Source of the DNA: Elusimicrobia bacterium CG06_land_8_20_14_3_00_38_11
GTDB taxonomy: Bacteria; Elusimicrobiota; UBA8919
Reading direction: 5' to 3'
Assembly (NCBI GenBank): GCA_002780205.1
Contig: PEVQ01000258.1
Span: 1 to 6,342 of the forward strand
DNA length: 6,342 nt
Shown: positions 5,395 through 6,342 of the stretch, piece by piece
Layout of the letters: each line of letters begins with the position of its first letter
How positions within the stretch are numbered: the stretch's first letter is position 1
Program-made: the position numbers and the translations under genes
Notes under the pieces: model-generated
Told to the model about the DNA's origin: nothing
Seen by the model: only the letters and a program-made list of their open reading frames with translations
Databases searched by the model: none

Positions 5395-6342
5395 ATGAGA
5401 AAAAGTTGGAAGTTGGAAGTTGGAAGTTGGAAGTGGTTTTTAATTTTTAATCATGTCATGCTGAATTTATTTCAGCATCTCTTTAGACCCCGAAACGAGT
5501 TCGGGGTGACACTTTTCGTGTCATTTTTAATTCTTAATTTTCTTTTTACCGGGTGTTCAAAAAAATCCGGAAAGATTCTGGCGCAGGTCGGCAGCGAAAA
5601 AATCACCGTTGAGGAGTTTGAAAAAGCGGTTGAAAATGCCCCATACACCTTGCAGGAATATCTGTCAACCGATATAGGACGGAAGCAGTATTTGGATGCG
5701 ATGTTGAAAGAAAAAACCGTGCTTGTTGCAGCGAAAAGTCATGGTATTCAAAGCAGGCCCGCGGTAAAAAAACAATTATTGGAAATAGAAAAACGACTTA
5801 AAGATAATTATGAAAAACTCAAAAACGAAATAATAATGAACGAACTTTTGAAAGAAAAAGTTGTGCTGGGCGACAGCGAGGTTAAGGACTATTATGAAAA
5901 ACACAAAGAAGAATTTGAAAAACCGACTGAAATAAAAGTAAGCCATATACTTCTTTCTACGGATGAAGATGCAAAAAAAATTACGGAAAAGATAAAAAAA
6001 GGCGAGGATTTTTCAGTGTTAGCGAAAGAAAATTCAATTGATAAAACAACCGCCATCAAAGGCGGCGACCTCGGTTTTTTCGGGAGAAGGCAGTATGTTA
6101 AAGAGTTTGAAGAAGCGGCATTTAATCTTAAAAAAATCGGCGACATTTCCGATATTATAAAAACACCATTAGGATATCATATCATAAAACTTACCGACAG
6201 AAAACAACTTAAACCGCAAAAACTGGACGATGTTGAAACGGAAATTAAGCAGGTTATTCAAAAGGAAAAATTGGACAAATGGCTTGATGAAATTTCCCAA
6301 AAATATAAAGCGAATGTGAACTATGAACTTCTAACAAAGCCG
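5395..6342 (+). CDS. Parvulin-type peptidyl-prolyl isomerase lipoprotein, PrsA/SurA-like (partial, runs off the end)
   Basis: The frame has 316 codons and is still open at the window edge. After an unusual leader comes a lipobox FTGC with acceptor C54, followed by SKKSGKILAQVG. This predicts a lipid-anchored protein exported across the inner membrane. Residues about 60-175 look like the SurA/PrsA N-terminal chaperone region (VGSEKITVEEFEKAV, then KEKTVLVAAKSHGI). Residues about 180-268 form a parvulin (PpiC) domain, with SHILLS at 183-188, the segment KGEDFSVLAKENS, GGDLGFF at 223-229, EFEEAAF and GYHIIKL at 260-266. The family catalyses cis-trans isomerisation of prolyl bonds and assists folding of secreted or outer-membrane proteins. 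It lies 30 bases after mfd with its own promoter and SD. Oddity: residues 20-43 of the leader come from an inserted palindromic repeat, and residues 4-14 from 7-bp tandem repeats. Removing the insertion leaves an ordinary 25-residue lipoprotein leader. Confidence 0.88.
   Translation, partial: MRKSWKLEVGSWKWFLIFNHVMLNLFQHLFRPRNEFGVTLFVSFLILNFLFTGCSKKSGKILAQVGSEKITVEEFEKAVENAPYTLQEYLSTDIGRKQYLDAMLKEKTVLVAAKSHGIQSRPAVKKQLLEIEKRLKDNYEKLKNEIIMNELLKEKVVLGDSEVKDYYEKHKEEFEKPTEIKVSHILLSTDEDAKKITEKIKKGEDFSVLAKENSIDKTTAIKGGDLGFFGRRQYVKEFEEAAFNLKKIGDISDIIKTPLGYHIIKLTDRKQLKPQKLDDVETEIKQVIQKEKLDKWLDEISQKYKANVNYELLTKP
5404..5436 (+). repeat. 7-bp tandem repeat (AGTTGGA, four copies plus a partial fifth)
   Basis: Four exact copies of AGTTGGA run from 5404 to 5431, followed by AGTGG. 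The repeat lies from the fourth codon of the lipoprotein gene and encodes S-W-K-L-E-V-G-S-W-K-W. The unit is not a multiple of three, so gain or loss of one copy would shift the frame. Confidence 0.85.
5437..5538 (+). repeat. Palindromic element in the signal peptide, flanked by 15-bp direct repeats
   Basis: Two hairpins lie in tandem: ATGCTGAA (5458-5465) with TTCAGCAT (5471-5478), and ACCCCGAA (5487-5494) with TTCGGGGT (5500-5507). Each has an 8-bp perfect stem and a 5-base loop. Outer arms TGTCA (5454-5458) and TGACA (5507-5511) frame them. The whole is flanked by direct repeats TTTTTAATTTTTAAT (5437-5451) and TTTTTAATTCTTAAT (5524-5538), which match at 14 of 15 bases. The distance between the direct repeats is 87 bp, exactly 29 codons, so the host frame is kept. 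Confidence 0.8.

Noticed and set aside
5892..6146. Minus-strand open frame at the right end
   Set aside because: It lies opposite the parvulin domain of the lipoprotein gene, which is open, has a lipobox and an SD, and continues past the window.

Overview
The window is AT-rich bacterial DNA (roughly one third G+C by eye) with every gene on the plus strand. It carries ordinary housekeeping genes: a transcription-repair coupling factor, a 23S rRNA uracil methyltransferase, and a peptidyl-prolyl isomerase lipoprotein. Palindromic repeat elements sit both between and inside these genes. A lipobox protein, canonical SD sites on some genes and no detectable SD on others, and this repeat load would fit an uncultivated AT-rich phylum such as Elusimicrobiota, Omnitrophota or a related lineage. 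That placement is an impression, not something the sequence proves.

Layout. 1-80: C-terminal tail of an unrecognised gene. 102-389: a DUF1805 (YunC-like) small protein with its own SD. 390-439: two overlapping perfect palindromes on a TATAAT box. 440-652: a 70-residue stand-alone LexA-type winged-helix protein. 653-2032: an RlmD/RumA-type Fe-S rRNA m5U methyltransferase, starting on the base after the regulator's stop. 2033-2421: about 390 bases without a confident gene, almost filled by three nested inverted-repeat elements separated by related spacers. 2422-5364: mfd, whose longest open frame would reach back to 2332 through the last repeat. 5347-5394: a good sigma-70-type promoter and SD. 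5395-6342 and beyond: a PrsA/SurA-like parvulin lipoprotein, cut by the window end.

The most striking feature is that repeats enter reading frames without breaking them. A REP-like hairpin lies in a 39-nt in-frame insertion inside the Fe-S cysteine motif of the methyltransferase. A two-hairpin palindromic element sits in-frame in the signal peptide of the lipoprotein, flanked by 15-bp direct repeats 87 nt apart. A third element supplies the 5' end of the longest mfd frame. A 7-bp tandem repeat also lies right after the lipoprotein start codon. This resembles the Rickettsia palindromic elements in outcome, although the sequences do not look related.

Functionally, the LexA-like protein and the methyltransferase look translationally coupled and probably respond to the operator-like palindromes. 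Mfd and the chaperone lipoprotein are adjacent, but the latter has its own promoter within the mfd 3' end. I found no CRISPR array, tRNA, rRNA, transposase or defence system.
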